NCBI GenBank assembly: GCA_002077065.1
Contig: NAJO01000005.1
Coordinates: 1,178,001-1,242,000, forward strand
Direction: 5' to 3'
From: Cryoendolithus antarcticus
Lineage: Eukaryota; Ascomycota; Dothideomycetes; Cladosporiales; Cladosporiaceae
DNA: 64,000 nucleotides
The translations under genes were made by a program, and so were the position numbers. This document shows positions 10,706 through 22,943 of this stretch, one piece after another (positions within the stretch are counted from its first letter, which is position 1; every line of letters begins with the position of its first letter). The notes under the pieces were generated by a model that ran no database searches, was not told where the DNA came from, and saw only the letters and a list, made by a program, of their open reading frames with translations.

Positions 10706-11880
10706 ATGAAGAATATGGCAGCACTCAATGGCTCGTCGAACGGCTCAGTGAACGGCTCGACCAAGCACCCAACAGGTGCACCAGCAGACGGTCCAACAGA
10801 CGCCTACAAGCTCCCTCGCGACGCGAGTGAGAGCCAGCGTCTAGATGCTCAGCACGTCGCCCTCAGGACTAACGTAGGCTTCCTACTGCATCCCTGTATC
10901 GTCGACGCTCTACCCAAAGTCGGTCCTGTCAAGATAGCAGATCTCGGCACAGGCACGGGCGCATGGCTGCTTGAACTCGCGGAAGAAATGAAGGACGCTA
11001 GGATCACGTACGTACCAAGTAGTCATCCGTCCAGTACGTCTTAGACCCGGCTGCACGATGCTGATGCGCCGCGATTCTTGTAGCTACACTGGTCTGGATA
11101 TCTCGGACGCCCAGTTCCCGGCTGCTCCGCCCAGCGGCGTGAGCTTCAAGACCTACGATATGCTCTCGCCTGTGCCTGCTCAGTTCCTGTCCGCATTCGA
11201 CGTCGTCCATGTGCGCTTTCTCGTGCTCGGCCTCCCCTCCGGCACCTGGCCGCAGGCACTGGCTAACCTGACCTCGATGCTAAAACCCGGTGGCTGGATC
11301 CAATGGATGGAACCAGATTTCCGGTGAGTGAGCCAAGCACCATTTCCGCCCTGAATCCCACGTCGCCAGCCAGTCAGCCAGCCAGCCACCCTTCCCCCAA
11401 AACCTCACCACCCCGGCCTCCCGCCAGGAGCCCCACGCTGAACCGCCCTCTAGTAACATTATCCCCCTCCCCCTCTCCACCCCCCTGACCACCTCAACAT
11501 GCACCCTCCTCCAAACAGCCAGAACCACAATCCTCTCCCTCGTCGCGCACGGCACGCAGCACCACAACCTCGCCTTCCACGACTCCGAGTCCCTGGCCTC
11601 CCATTTCGCAGCCGCAGACCTCAAAGACGTGACCGAGACTGCCTTCGCCTCCGACCGCGTGCCAGAGACGAGACTGGCTATTAGTAGGGTGTTTGAAGGA
11701 GGTATTACGGGTTTGCAAAGGATGATCTGCGCCGGCGATGCTGAGGAGCAAAGAGGACGTTGGGGAGATGAAGGGAAGGGGAGGAAAGTGTTGAGTGAGG
11801 TTGGGGAGGCGTGCGAGAGGGGCGAGGCGTATTGGAGATTGGAGCTGAATGTCTTTACTGGAAGGAAAGGAGGGGCGTGA
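10706..11880 (+). CDS. LaeA/UMTA-like SAM-dependent methyltransferase, copy 1
   Basis: Class I SAM methyltransferase of the large fungal LaeA/UMTA-like group. The acceptor substrate is unknown. Exon 1 (10706-11007) carries motif I (IADLGTGTGAWLLELA) after the subfamily signature RLDAQHVALRTNVGFLLHP. Intron 1 is 11008-11083 (GTACGT...TTGTAG). Exon 2 (11084-11323, 240 nt) has YTGLDISDAQFP and MLKPGGWIQWMEPDFR. Intron 2 starts at 11324 (GTGAGT). I favour the acceptor at 11453 (CCTCTAG, with a CTGAAC branch-like site 12 nt upstream), which gives 322 residues; acceptors at 11369 and 11381 also keep frame. Exon 3 ends at 11880. It is a paralogue of the gene at 23734, with the same two intron positions and phases. 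No polyketide or peptide synthase lies nearby, so a secondary-metabolite role is unsupported. The first Met is 10706; 10715 is possible. Confidence 0.8.
11366..11386 (+). repeat. Short CCAG-type repeat inside methyltransferase intron 2
   Basis: Four CCAG/TCAG units occur in about 20 bp. Each creates an AG dinucleotide and so a potential 3' splice site; two of them (AG ending 11369 and 11381) preserve the reading frame. Probably a small microsatellite. Confidence 0.55.
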
Positions 11881-12866
11881 GAGGGCGATCCACGATTTGA
11901 AATGCTTTCTAAGGCTTCCAATGATAGAATCGACCCTCGAGACGTGACGTCCGAGAACCGATAGTCCTCTACGGCTACTCGTGGGTCCCATAACATCATG
12001 ATACATGGTCGCCAAAATGAGACATTAGAAGTGATGAAGTAAGAAAGACAACAAATGTGGGTAGAGCAAGCTTTGGCATTCAAGTCTGCTACGTACGGCA
12101 GCCAATGATCTTACACTCCCTCCAAAAAGGCTTTTCTAGATTTTCTTTCCGCCGATCGCAGTATTTTCACGTCTTCTGTCGACTACTACCCTGTAGTGAA
12201 CTGAAGAAGACTGTATGAAATATTGCAATGTAAGCTCTGATCCGGCATCCTCCTGAACGAGTGAAGGAGGACGTGATCAACGTGATCGAGGTTGCGATAT
12301 GGAGATGGCGTGTGGTCAGTGCAGGGAGGGATCTTGCGGGGTTGGAGGCGCGAGGCGAGTAGTGGTGTTGTGAGTCGTGCATCGAAGGCGGTGTTGCGTG
12401 ATGGTGTGATAGTGGTAAGGATGCGCGAGCTTATGCAGACTTGTGCATAGGCGTCGCGCAGAAGTTTCTTGCAGATTGGCGATCCAGTTGGGGCGGCCGG
12501 ATCGAGTGGACGGGATGTGAGACAAGAGCTGAGAAGCGATAGGGTGGCGTCTCACTCAAGTAGTGAGAGGAGTCTGCGGTGATGTATGGTGCTCCAGGGG
12601 TGCGGGTAGAGTCTCCGCAGCCAAACGAAGAAGTAGTGAGAAGCGTAGCTGGCTTCCCCGCCAGCCAGTAGTCCCGTGTGGGCCATGATCGGAGCGTAAG
12701 AACCGATCTCATGAGTCGTACAACATTCAAAGAGAGACACAGCATTTCGGCGCCATATCCCGTGGGCCCAGGGCACGCCGGCCGAGGGCGCTCAAGAAGC
12801 GCCAAGAACTCCAGTGTCCCAGAAACGAAATGACAGACAAAGCAGCGCACCTCAGTCCCTAGGACT
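11881..12866 (-). other. Intergenic between methyltransferase 1 and DHH1 (convergent 3' ends)
   Basis: This 986-bp stretch probably holds the DHH1 3' UTR on the minus strand, plus the methyltransferase 3' end. A minus-strand open frame (12431-13273) overlaps DHH1 out of frame and is a shadow in its DHH1 part. No independent gene is supported. Confidence 0.45.
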
Positions 12867-14522
12867 CTACCCTGGGGGAAGTGGCGCCGCTTGCCGTGCC
12901 TGCGGAGGCGCAGGACCCTGTCCCGACGGTCTCGGCTGCATCGAGGCGAACCCACCAGCACCCTGTGGCCGCTGCTGCTGCTGTGGCAGCCCCGGCGCCG
13001 ACCCGTCCTGCGGTCTCGGCGGCCCGCGACCTTGCCCTTGAAACCCACCACTACCACCTCGACCGCCACCTCTGCCGCCCCTGAAACCTCCAGTCCGATT
13101 CGCAGGATTCTGCAGATCACTTCCGGTACCCTGCTGTCGTCCCCCGGCAGGCGGCGGCCGAGGCTGCTGGTTCTGCTGTACGCTGCTGATCGGCCGGGGG
13201 ATGCTGTCGGGCTGATCATACACATAGAGACTCTTCTCGATATTACTAGGAATCGGCTGGATCTCCGTGCCAAGCTCCTGCTCGATCTTGTAGAGATTGA
13301 ACCGATCCTCCCAGTTGATCAGATTGATCGCCAAACCGAGGTGCCCGAAGCGTCCAGACCTGCCGATACGGTGGAGGTATGTCTCTGCAGTCTTGGGGAA
13401 GTCGAAGTTGATCACAACATTCACAGCTTGGATGTCGATACCTCGTGTTAGGAGGTCAGAGCAGACGAGATTCCGCACGGCGCCGTTGCGAAAGTCGTGG
13501 AAGACGCGGTTGCGGTGGTGTTGCAGCATCTTGGCGTGAGAGTAGAAGCAGTTGTATCCGAGCTCTGTGATCTTCTTTGCCAGAAGCTCGACGCGCGTCG
13601 TGCTGTTGCAGAAGATGATGGACTGGTTGATTTGGAGCTTGCTGAAGAGGGTGTTGAGGCAGTGGACTTTTTGCTTCTCCTCCACAAAAGCGTAGTATTG
13701 CGTCACACCTCGCAGCGTCAGCTCATCCATGAGGTTGATCTCGTGTGGATCGCGCATGTGGAGGTCTTTGAACTCCTTCACCACCACCGGAAAGGTGGCA
13801 GAGAACAGCATCACCTGCCGATCTGCAGGATGGAACTTGAGCAGTTGCTCGCACGCTATCCTGAACTCGGGCGAGAGCAGCTTGTCTGCCTCGTCCATCA
13901 CGAATGTATGTGCTGCTGACAGGTCCGCGACGCCTCTCGATGCCATGTCTAGAATGCGACCTGGTGTGCCCACAATGATGTGCACAGTGTCGTTCAACCG
14001 TATGATGTCGTCTTTAAGCCCCGTCCCGCCCGTCAAGACCATGACATTGATCCCCAAATGCTTGCCTAACGTCTTGCAAACCTGGCTCGTCTGCAACGCC
14101 AACTCTCGCGTCGGTACAAGTAGCAATGCCTGCGTCTTCTGCACCTTCGGGTTGATCCGCTCAAGTGTAGGAATCACGAACGCCGCCGTCTTGCCCGTGC
14201 CGTTCTTCGCTCTTGCCAATATATCCCGCCCTGTGATCGCAACTGGAATCGTCTCTTCTTGAATAGGTGAAGGCTTCTCGAACCCTGCTTCGAAGATTCC
14301 CATTAGCAGCTCGCGCTTGATGTAGAAGTCCTCGAACTCCAGGCCTTTCGTTGCAGTAACATCCTCCGTTTGCACCCGGCCATCTTTTGTGGGTTGTTTG
14401 AGGCCAGCCTTCCAGTCTCCGGTGGGTGCCGGACTACTCGCTGCGCCATTTCCGGGTGTGTTGCTTCCATTGCTGCCTGCGAGTTTCGTGGCGCTGAGCT
14501 GATCTGCTAGCTCCGATGCCAT
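12867..14522 (-). CDS. DHH1: ATP-dependent DEAD-box RNA helicase Dhh1 (DDX6 family)
   Basis: Cytoplasmic helicase of P-bodies that links translation repression with mRNA decapping (family knowledge). It is a single exon of 551 residues from the ATG at 14522 ([13 protein letters not shown]); the longer frame to 14549 was not used because similarity begins here. Seen in order: Q motif (GFEKPSPIQ, about residue 80-90), Walker A AKNGTGKT (about 105-112), [16 protein letters not shown] (about 210-213), SAT (about 241-243), and [13 protein letters not shown] in the second RecA domain. [12 protein letters not shown] and [21 protein letters not shown] are Dhh1/DDX6-type. The last ~120 residues are Gln/Gly/Pro/Arg-rich low complexity, as in filamentous-fungal orthologues, and probably disordered. 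Confidence 0.95.
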   Translation of the reverse strand: MASELADQLSATKLAGSNGSNTPGNGAASSPAPTGDWKAGLKQPTKDGRVQTEDVTATKGLEFEDFYIKRELLMGIFEAGFEKPSPIQEETIPVAITGRDILARAKNGTGKTAAFVIPTLERINPKVQKTQALLLVPTRELALQTSQVCKTLGKHLGINVMVLTGGTGLKDDIIRLNDTVHIIVGTPGRILDMASRGVADLSAAHTFVMDEADKLLSPEFRIACEQLLKFHPADRQVMLFSATFPVVVKEFKDLHMRDPHEINLMDELTLRGVTQYYAFVEEKQKVHCLNTLFSKLQINQSIIFCNSTTRVELLAKKITELGYNCFYSHAKMLQHHRNRVFHDFRNGAVRNLVCSDLLTRGIDIQAVNVVINFDFPKTAETYLHRIGRSGRFGHLGLAINLINWEDRFNLYKIEQELGTEIQPIPSNIEKSLYVYDQPDSIPRPISSVQQNQQPRPPPAGGRQQGTGSDLQNPANRTGGFRGGRGGGRGGSGGFQGQGRGPPRPQDGSAPGLPQQQQRPQGAGGFASMQPRPSGQGPAPPQARQAAPLPPG

Positions 14523-15139
14523 TGTGTGGTGGATGTGGATGCTGTGCACGCCAGTTCGGGGTTGGAGAGAAATCTGTATGCTGTGCTGTGCTGCTGTCTG
14601 CTATTGTTGCGCCTGGTGGAATGGATGTGCACAGTCCAGTGCAGGTTCCAGGCTCACGCGCCGTCTGCAGGATGAGCTCCGGTTGAGTACACTGTCCGAT
14701 GGAAGACTGAGGTTCAGCTGCGGGATGCAATACTGGGTAGTCTGAGAGGTATGTGAGTGAGCTTTGATCACGGCGTTATGGATAGCTTGTGATTGTGAAG
14801 AATTGCGCGTATTCAGTGTGCAGTGGATTGTTGAGTGGGCAAGAGAAGCGTTTGTGCGATTCCAATCGCTGGAGTCGGAAACGCTGTGGTGAATCCAGGA
14901 TTGGTGCCTGAGGATAGCCAGATCACATGCCGCAAGACCCTGCAACACGGCAACGAGGCGCCAGCAATAGGCCTAGTATGTGCAATTACCTATGTATCTA
15001 CAGCTCCCTCCCTGCCTTTCCCTTCCTGATCACATCAAGTCATAGCCACGTTCGTCCCTCATGCCTACCTTGCCGCGAGCGATTGCGATCAACGCAAGTC
15101 CCGATCCCAATGCCAAGCCACTATCCTTCCAGCCAGCTC
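14523..15139 (-). other. DHH1 upstream region / F-box gene 3' end
   Basis: This 617-bp stretch lies between the stop codon of the upstream minus-strand F-box gene and the DHH1 start. It probably contains the DHH1 promoter and leader. Short out-of-frame ORFs are present on both strands; none is supported. Confidence 0.45.
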
Positions 15140-18027
15140 TTAGAGCCTCCCATGCCTCGCCTTAAACACCGCAACCTTATCGTCATAAAAGAGAATCTCC
15201 CGTAGCCTCAGCCGTGCAGGTCCACTACCCTTCCCTCCGACCCCGACACTACCCTCGCTCTCGCTTTCGCTGTCCTCCCCATCGCCAGACTCCTCGACAT
15301 CGCTCTCGGTCTCCTCGCCAGCCTCTTCTTCCCCTTCATCGTCACCCTCGTCCTCGTCATCCTCGTCGCCGTCGTCCTCAGCGTCCTCTGCACCAGAGCC
15401 AGAGGCGTCGTTATCTTGATCTCTGCCGACACCAAGTCGGGATTCATTGCGGCTGTCGTGATCCTTGCGCGTTTCAAGAATCTCGAAACACTTGTTTGCA
15501 ATGCCCATGTAGCAGAGCTCGACTTCGGGTCTAAGGGCTACAATATCCACGATCTGCGACGCCAGCTCCCGCGGATCGACACTCGCGCCGTGCACGTGAT
15601 CAGCGAGGAAGGGGATGTAGAGGCTACGGAGATGGGGAATTGAGGGCAGGCGTTGGAGGAAGAAGTGCTGTTGTCATTGTCAGTATGGAATTAGGTAATG
15701 TGGCTTGGGAGGAAGAAATGTCTCACCCAGTCATGATAGTCAACCGCCATACCCAGCTCCCGTAACGCGGACATCTTGCCACTGCAGATGAACGCCAAGA
15801 TGTCTCGTGTGAGCATCCAGCGTCGCCACTTGGAGGAGCTAGTCGGTTGGCCTTCGGCGTTCTTCTCCGAGCTGTCGATCAAGATCTTGCGAAGGGACTG
15901 TCGATGCCTTCGCAAGGGCCCACGATAGATCGCATCGATTGTCACTGCGGATGAGTAGCTCCGGCCTTCTTGCAAGAAGAGCACTTCGAGACTGTTAGGC
16001 GCGAGGGTTTCTTTCAGAAAGGAGATGAGTGACGATGACACAGTGTTAGTGTGAATCCGCTTGAGATTGAGGTTGTATTGCATTTCGAGGCCGGATGAGG
16101 AGATGGCGTTCTTGTGGTTCTTGCGGGGCGTGCTGCTGTTCGACGCCCGGCGGGATGTGGAGTAGGAGGGGGATTTAGGAGTCGGGCAGAAGATACGGCG
16201 AAGCGACTTCCAGAAGGCTTCATGATTTTGGCAGTGGAGGAGTGTAAGGGAGGTCAGGCGGGACCAGTCTATTGCTGCGCGGAGGACGGGTATCGAGAGC
16301 GCAACACGCTCAAGCTCAAGCTTATCGAGGGAGAGGCGATGCTCTAGTCGCTTCGGCCTGGGCGTCTCTTGCAATGACTCCGTGTCGGAAAGGTCATCAG
16401 GGTCATCGGGAGGTATCTCAGGAGGTATCGAGCTTGATGGCGGAGGTTGTGGCGACGGAGAGCGGCTGCTTGCGACAAGCGGATCATTGTCCAGAGCAGC
16501 GTCTATGCCAGGTGGGCTGAGCCCCGGCGAGAAAAGTGGAGGTGGCGCGACAGTATCGATCGACTCTGCGGGTGCTTCGACATCATCATCGACTTCTGAC
16601 GGCTTGCGGACATCAGCTTCACACGCTAGGGGTATAGACGTCTGCTCAGGTGGTGGCGCCATTGTCCGCTTCTTCCTTCGCAGCGGCAACTCGACCTTCG
16701 GTCTCATGTCATGCACGAACCCAACCAGCGTACCTAGCACACCGCCTTGACGCTTCTCACCGATAGTGAGAAAGCCAGCCGTCGGGTTCTCGGTGTCCAC
16801 CTGCGGTAGATTATCACCCTCCCATACTGTCGCCCAGCTTCGCGTGACCGCATGTCGCGCGATGCCGACTCTCAGCTCCCGCAGCTTGTCTAGTGATCGA
16901 CCAATCAACACTGCCATCTCGTCGATATAGGCCAGCTCATCGATGTCAAGCACACTCAGACTTCGAAGTGCAGGCAGCCCTGAGAAGCTCGGATGCTCAA
17001 CACGGTCAAGATCTGAAGGCTTGATCTGCGATGCTGGTCTGAGTGTGCTGCTCTGCGCGAGATTCGGATGAAGTGCTGGCATTGCTGCAGCGTATGGCGG
17101 AGGAGGCGGTGCGAGGTTGTCGTACGAGTTGTCGTGGAAGCGTACCCAGACTTTCTCGAGCCGGCATGCTTCGCGATCACCCAGTGACGCAAGTGCTGCC
17201 CAGACATCGCGCAGTATGCCAGTCGGCATGTCCCAGACAAAGGTTTCCAATGCGCGCATCCGTGCTACAGCTAAAGCTACAAGTGTGCCGAGCATCTTGC
17301 CTCCCTCCTTGGAAATGAGATACTCCTGCACCCAGTCTGCAGGTCCATTGCCCAGCGAAAACTTCCTCGTAAAGTGAGCGTAGTGATTGCCTCTTCGCCG
17401 CCTCACGGCCATGTCTGTTGCCCTGCCCTGGCCAGACTTCACAAAGCGATTGCTCTGTGCTTCGCGTTGCTCTGGAGCTTCTTCAAACACCTCCTCCGCC
17501 ATGACCAGTGTCGCGAGACCATACGTAAGCGCATCCACCCCAGATCTCGGCTCCGAATGCGTGGTGCTGTCCGGCCATACAATGTCGAAGCGAGAGTAGA
17601 TGTGAGGTGTCGTCAAGCGATGGAGCGCACTGTGACATAATGCGAGCGAGGTCAAGTCATTCGTATGCGTAACCTCGCGCACAATGTCCTTCAGCACATC
17701 CACCGGTAGATCCAGCAAGCCAAGGGGTTTCTTAGCCTCCTTCTCTATGCTGACGGCCTCCTTACCCTTGCCCTTCCACACACGACTAGATCGTAACCGA
17801 GGTCCTAACATGTCTATCTCGTGGCAATCCTCATGAAAGCGAGTGCCCATGTTTTTGGCGTTCGGCTCGAGTGGGAGGCTGGGAGGCAGTATGGGTGCTG
17901 ATGTGAGTGTCGGCTTGGGGACTTGTGAAGCTGTAGTCGCATAGTGCCTGCTGTCGTCCTCGTGAAGAGTCGGGGCGCCAGCTTCGCTTTGGCCTGTCGA
18001 GGCGGTGGACAACAGAACACCCTCCAT
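15140..18027 (-). CDS. F-box protein with acidic C-terminal tract
   Basis: Two exons, 942 residues: 18027-15727 and 15667-15140. The 59-nt intron (15668-15726, GTGAGA...ACAACAG) joins DYHDW to HFFLQRLPSIPHLRSLYIPF, restoring an uninterrupted leucine-rich stretch. The F-box lies at about residues 101-145 (PLGLLDLPVDVLKDIVREVT). Such proteins recruit targets to SCF ubiquitin ligases through Skp1 (family knowledge); the target here is unknown. The middle has scattered leucine-rich segments plus long Pro/Ser-rich inserts (about 440-560). Near the C-terminus is a run of about 45 Asp/Glu/Ser residues followed by the well-formed end RLREILFYDDKVAVFKARHG. It is divergent from SMC4. Confidence 0.8.
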
Positions 18028-18413
18028 GCTGTGTGTTCACACGCCCCGGCTTGCTTCGTCTGGTGAGTAGATCCTATGCAGGCGCATGGAGCGCCGTCAC
18101 TGTGTTGTTAGCTGCAATGGCGCGACTGTTTGTTCATGCCAAGGCACATGTCTCTCTGCTAGGGATGTGTAGAAATTGTCCGAGAGGCTCGCTGCGAGGC
18201 GTATGTCGTGGAGCCGTGAGTGGTGGTCCAAGCCAGCTGCTCACGGCCTTTCTCCACCCCGGGAAGTCGGAACGCGCTAGACGAAGGCTCGTGCCGAGAA
18301 ACCCTATCTCTGACGCGGAAATGTTTCCGTCTGTTTACCTTTCTACGAGACGAGGATGCGCCGGCGACATTGACGACACCGACGACAACACTACCGACCG
18401 CGAGCCTGTCAGG
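18028..18413 (+). other. Divergent F-box / SMC4 upstream region
   Basis: This 386-bp stretch separates the two chosen starts. The SMC4 frame stays open across it back to 18033, with in-frame ATGs including 18321, so part of it may be coding. It has no recognisable domain and its composition differs from the acidic Ser-rich SMC4 N-terminus. Confidence 0.45.
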
Positions 18414-21400
18414 ATGTCCGCAGCATCGCCAGAGCGACCGTCGCGTCGCGCAGCGAGCAGGCGGAAGGTGGTAGTGGAGGACGATAACAGCTCCGACATC
18501 GAGAACAGTGCCGTATCCCAGTCACAACAGGCCGACGTAGAGGAAGAGGACTACACACCTGCACCGAAGAGTGCAAAGTCCTCACCGCGACGGCGAACTA
18601 CAGCAAGCACTGCTACAACACCTCGAAGGACCGCCGCTCGCCGCACCCGTACAGGCGACTCGATAGAACCCTCACAGATCTTCAGCCCTCCAGAAAGCGT
18701 GGTAGATGGACCTACATCACCTACCAAGAAGGCTGCGCCGAAGCGACGAACAGTCAAAGATGCGCGTGCTGCACGTAAAAGTCGCGTGTCGCAAGTCAGC
18801 ATTGCTTCAGATGCGCCGGATCTGGAGGCCTCTATGCTCACACCTGAGCCCACCGCATCACCCGAACCCTCAGCACTGAGGCACGGCACGCCGCTGTCGG
18901 ATATCACAGAGACAGCTGTGAATGAGCAGACGCCGAGAGCTGTATCGCGGACTCTGGATCCGGTGGACGAGAATGCCTCGGTGTTAGAGGACGAGACGCA
19001 GGTTACCGTGAAGGCACTGTCGCCCGAGCGCATTATCAAGACCGAGGTGCGGAAGGTGGATGCGCAAGTCACACAGATGGAGCGACCAATGGACATCGTG
19101 GTGCGGACAAGAGCATTGGGCGTGCCGCAGATGCAAGAGCCGGCCGAGCCCACGGCTAGGATGACGATCACGTATCTTATTCTGACGAACTTCAAGTCCT
19201 ACGCTGGCAGGCAAGCGGTTGGACCTTTCCACGCCTCTTTCTCATCTGTTGTAGGTCCCAATGGGTCCGGCAAGAGCAATGTCATCGATTCACTGCTCTT
19301 CGTGTTCGGCTTTCGCGCGAGCAAGATGCGACAAGGCAAGATTTCGGCGCTCATACACAATAGTGCTGGCTTTCCGGATCTGGAGTTCTGCGAGGTCGAG
19401 GTGCAGTTCCAGGAAGTGATGGACCAGCCTGACGGGAGTACAGTCATAGTGCCAGACTCACAACTGCTTGTATCGAGACGAGCATTCAAGAACAACAGCA
19501 GCAAATACTACATCAATGGGAGGACGTCAGACTTTACGGCTGTCACCACCCTGCTGAAGGGGAAGGGAGTGGATCTTGACCACAAGCGCTTCCTGATTCT
19601 GCAGGGCGAGGTGGAGTCGATCGCGCAAATGAAGCCCAAAGCTGCGTCCGAGCACGATGACGGTCTGCTTGAGTATCTGGAAGACATCATCGGCACTTCA
19701 AAGTACAAGACACCCATCGATGAAGCTGCAGCAGAGACCGAGCAGCTCAACGAGGTCTGCCTCGAAAAGAGTACCCGAGTGCAGCATGTTGAGAAGGAGA
19801 AGAATGGCCTCGAAGACAAGAAGAACAAGGCTCTTGCCTACATCCGTGACGAGAACGACCTTGCGTCGAAGCAATCAGCGCTCTATCAATTATATGTGTC
19901 AGAGTGTGGTGACAACATTCAAGTCACCGTTGAAGCTATCGGTCAGATCCAGGAGCAGTTGAATGACGAGCTGCAGCGCCATCAAGGTGGCGAAGACGAC
20001 ATCAAGCGCCTGGAGAAGGAGTATAAGGCCGGCTCGAAAGAGTATGAGAAGCTCGAGAAAGACACGCAGAGTATCGTTAAAGAGCTTGCGAAGCTAGACA
20101 AAGACACCGTCAAGTTCGAGGAGAAGAAAAAGTTCCTCGCCAACAAGGCCAAAAAGCTCGAGAAGACGTTCGAGAGCGCAAAATACGGCATACAGGAGTC
20201 TTCCACACAAGCCAAGCAAGCTGCTGAGGACATTCAGCGGATCACTGGCGAGATCGAGGAGCTGGAGCGGGAAATGCAGGCGGAAGACAAGAAACTTACT
20301 GAGATCCGGGAGAGCCTCAAGGGCAAGACCCAAGGTCTGAGTGACGATATCGCCGCAAAGCAGAAGTTGCTGGAGCCCTGGAATGCCAAGATCAATGAGA
20401 AGCAGTCGGCAATCGCGGTTGCGCAAAGTGAGCTGGACATCCTTCATGAGCGAGAGAGTGCGGGCGCGACTGCTGTAGCTGAGACTGAAGCGAAGATTGC
20501 GACATTGCAGGAGCAACAGGCAGTCAAGTCCGCAGAGCTCGAGACATGCAAGAAGCAGCGAAAGAGCGCTGAAAAGGAGACGCAGAAGTTGCAACAGCAG
20601 CTTGACCAGCTCGCGACCGAGGAGCCGAAGCTCAAGGCGAAGTTGTCTGGAGCCAGGGAGAAGGCTGATGAAGCTCGTGCTAGTTTGTCTTCTACTCAAA
20701 GTCAAGGCAACGTCCTCTCTGGCTTGAATCGCCTGAAGGAATCTGGCCGCATCGACGGCTTCCATGGTCGACTTGGCAACCTCGGAGCCATTGACCAGAA
20801 GTACGACGTTGCCATCTCCACAGCTTGTCCAGCCCTCGACAACCTCGTCGTTGACACGGTCGAAGTCGGCCAACAGTGCATCGACTACCTCCGGAAGAAT
20901 AACCTCGGCCGCGCGAACTTTATCCTCCTAGATCGACTACCACAGCGCGATCTGTCCGCTCTCGAGACACCCGAGAACGTTCCTCGCCTCTTCGATCTAG
21001 TCAAGAGCAAGCACGATCGCTTCAGCCCAGCTTTCTACAGCGTTCTGCAGAACACGCTCGTAGCGAAGGACCTCGAGCAAGCAAATCGCATTGCTTACGG
21101 TGCGAAGCGATGGCGAGTGGTGACCCTCGATGGTCAGCTTATTGACAAGTCCGGTACCATGAGCGGTGGTGGGACGAAGATGGCGAAGGGCGGCATGTCC
21201 AGCAAGCTGACTTCGAACGTCTCAAGAGAGCAAGTCGGCAAGCTGGAAGTCGATCGCGATGCTGTGGAGCAGCAGTATGCCGAGCTACAGGAGTCGCAAC
21301 GCGAGCTTCAAGGCCAACTGCACGACTTGCTGGCTCAGATACCTACGCTTGACACACAAGCGCAGAAGCTAGGTCTCGAGCTCGACAGCATCGAACGCAA

Positions 21401-22943
21401 TGTCACTGATGCACAGAGGCGGATCCAAGAGATCGGTGCCGAGCAGCAGCCTTCCAAGAGCGAGAAGTCGAAGATCTCCAGCCTCGAGAAGTCGATCTCG
21501 TCCCTGCAGAAAGAAGTGGAGAAGCTCCAGTCAGAGAGTGCCGGCATTGAGTCTGAGATCCAAGCCCTGCAAGACAAGATCATGGAGGTCGGCGGTCTCA
21601 AGCTCCGCAGTCAGAAAACCAAGGTCGATGGCTTGAAGGAGGAAATCGACACCCGCGCGGAGGAGCTCAGTGCTGCTGAGATCAGCCGGACGAAAGCCGA
21701 GAAGCAAGGCAAGAAGCACGAATGCACGCACTCCGAGACCACCGCCGAACTTGATAAGTTGGCCAGTGAGCAAGAGAAAGTCGAGATCGACGTTCGCAAC
21801 CAGAGTAAAGACACCTCTGGCCTCCGGCGCCAAGCTGAAGAAGCACAGCAAGCCGTCGACGAGCGCAAAGAGGAGCTCGCGGCGCTGAAGTCGACGCTTG
21901 ACGCGCAGATTGCAGAGCTGAACGAGACGAGAGGCGCGGAAGTCGAATTAAGGAACAAGTTGACCGAGCACCAGAAGATTCTGGCCGACAATGAGAAGCG
22001 GCTGCATCACTGGGAGGAAAAGCTGGCGAAGCTGACGCTCACAAACTATAGCGAGGAAGGCGAAGAGCTGCCTCGCGAACCACCTGCTGCACTGTCACCA
22101 GATGAGATCGCGGATCTGAGTAAAGACAACCTGAAAGCTTCGATTGCTGGGCTAGAGGAGCGGACAGCCACCGCAGTCGAATTGACCGTGCTGGCTGAGT
22201 ACCGCCGCCGCTGCAACGAGCACTCAAGTCGACTCGAATCGCTGAACGAATCGCTATCATTACGAGATTCCGCCAAGTCCCGCACCGACTCCCTCCGCCG
22301 CCTCCGCCTTGAAGGTTTCATGGCAGGGTTCTCCCTCATCTCGCTGCGCCTCAAGGAAATGTACCAAATGATCACCATGGGCGGGAACGCCGAGCTCGAG
22401 CTCGTTGACAGCTTGGATCCGTTCGCGGAAGGGATTTTGTTTAGCGTGATGCCGCCGAAGAAGAGCTGGAAGAATATTGCTAATTTGAGTGGCGGGGAGA
22501 AGACATTGAGTTCACTGGCGTTGGTGTTTGCGCTGCATTGTTTCCGGCCGACGCCGTTGTATGTCATGGATGAGATTGATGCGGCGTTGGATTTTAGGAA
22601 TGTGAGTGCTTGTCTATATCTCCCTTGGCAGGCTGAGGGCCGCTGGCATGATTTGGAGGCGACGCTGTGGGTTGAAGAGGATCGCATGCTGACTTTCAAT
22701 TGCAGGTGTCGATTGTGGCGGCTTACATCAAGGAGCGCACGAAGAACGCGCAGTTCATCGTTATTTCGCTGCGCAACAATATGTTCGAGTTGGCTGAGCG
22801 GTTGGTGGGGGTGTACAAGGTCAACCATATGGTATGTCTACCTGTCACCGTACTTGTCTGCCCGAGACTACGACAGCTGACTTTTCGCGTGACAGACGAA
22901 GAGCGTGACTGTCGAGAACAGAGACTACATCACTGCGCATTGA
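18414..22943 (+). CDS. SMC4: Condensin subunit SMC4
   Basis: Chromosome-condensation ATPase that pairs with SMC2 in condensin. There are three exons: 18414-22601, 22706-22831, 22896-22943. The introns are 104 and 64 nt (GTGAGT...TTGCAG and GTATGT...GTGACAG), and the total is 1453 residues. Seen in order: a Ser/Arg-rich extension of about 245 residues; MTITYLILTNFKSYAG; Walker A GPNGSGKSN (about residue 281); FLILQGEVESIAQMKPK, which is SMC4-specific; the first coiled coil; the hinge (about 770-925) ending DKSGTMSGGGTKMAKGG; the second coiled coil; signature NLSGGEKT (about 1357); and Walker B YVMDEIDAALD. The two small 3' exons complete the head and end in TVENRDYITAH. The start at 18414 (MSAASPERPSRR) is preferred; 18321 is possible. 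Confidence 0.94.

Noticed and set aside
12431..13273. 280-codon minus-strand ORF overlapping the DHH1 C-terminal region
   Set aside because: It overlaps the DHH1 Gln/Gly-rich tail in another frame; Arg-rich low-complexity translation without a family match.
15214..15643. Plus-strand ORFs opposite the F-box acidic tract
   Set aside because: Complement of the Asp/Glu/Ser repeat; Pro/Arg-rich shadow frames.
18551..19195. Long antisense ORF opposite the SMC4 N-terminus
   Set aside because: It is a shadow of the Ser/Arg-rich SMC4 coding sequence; no domain or start context.
20094..20873. 259-residue Leu-rich antisense ORF
   Set aside because: The antisense of the SMC4 coiled coil reads Leu-rich by codon complementarity; not a gene.
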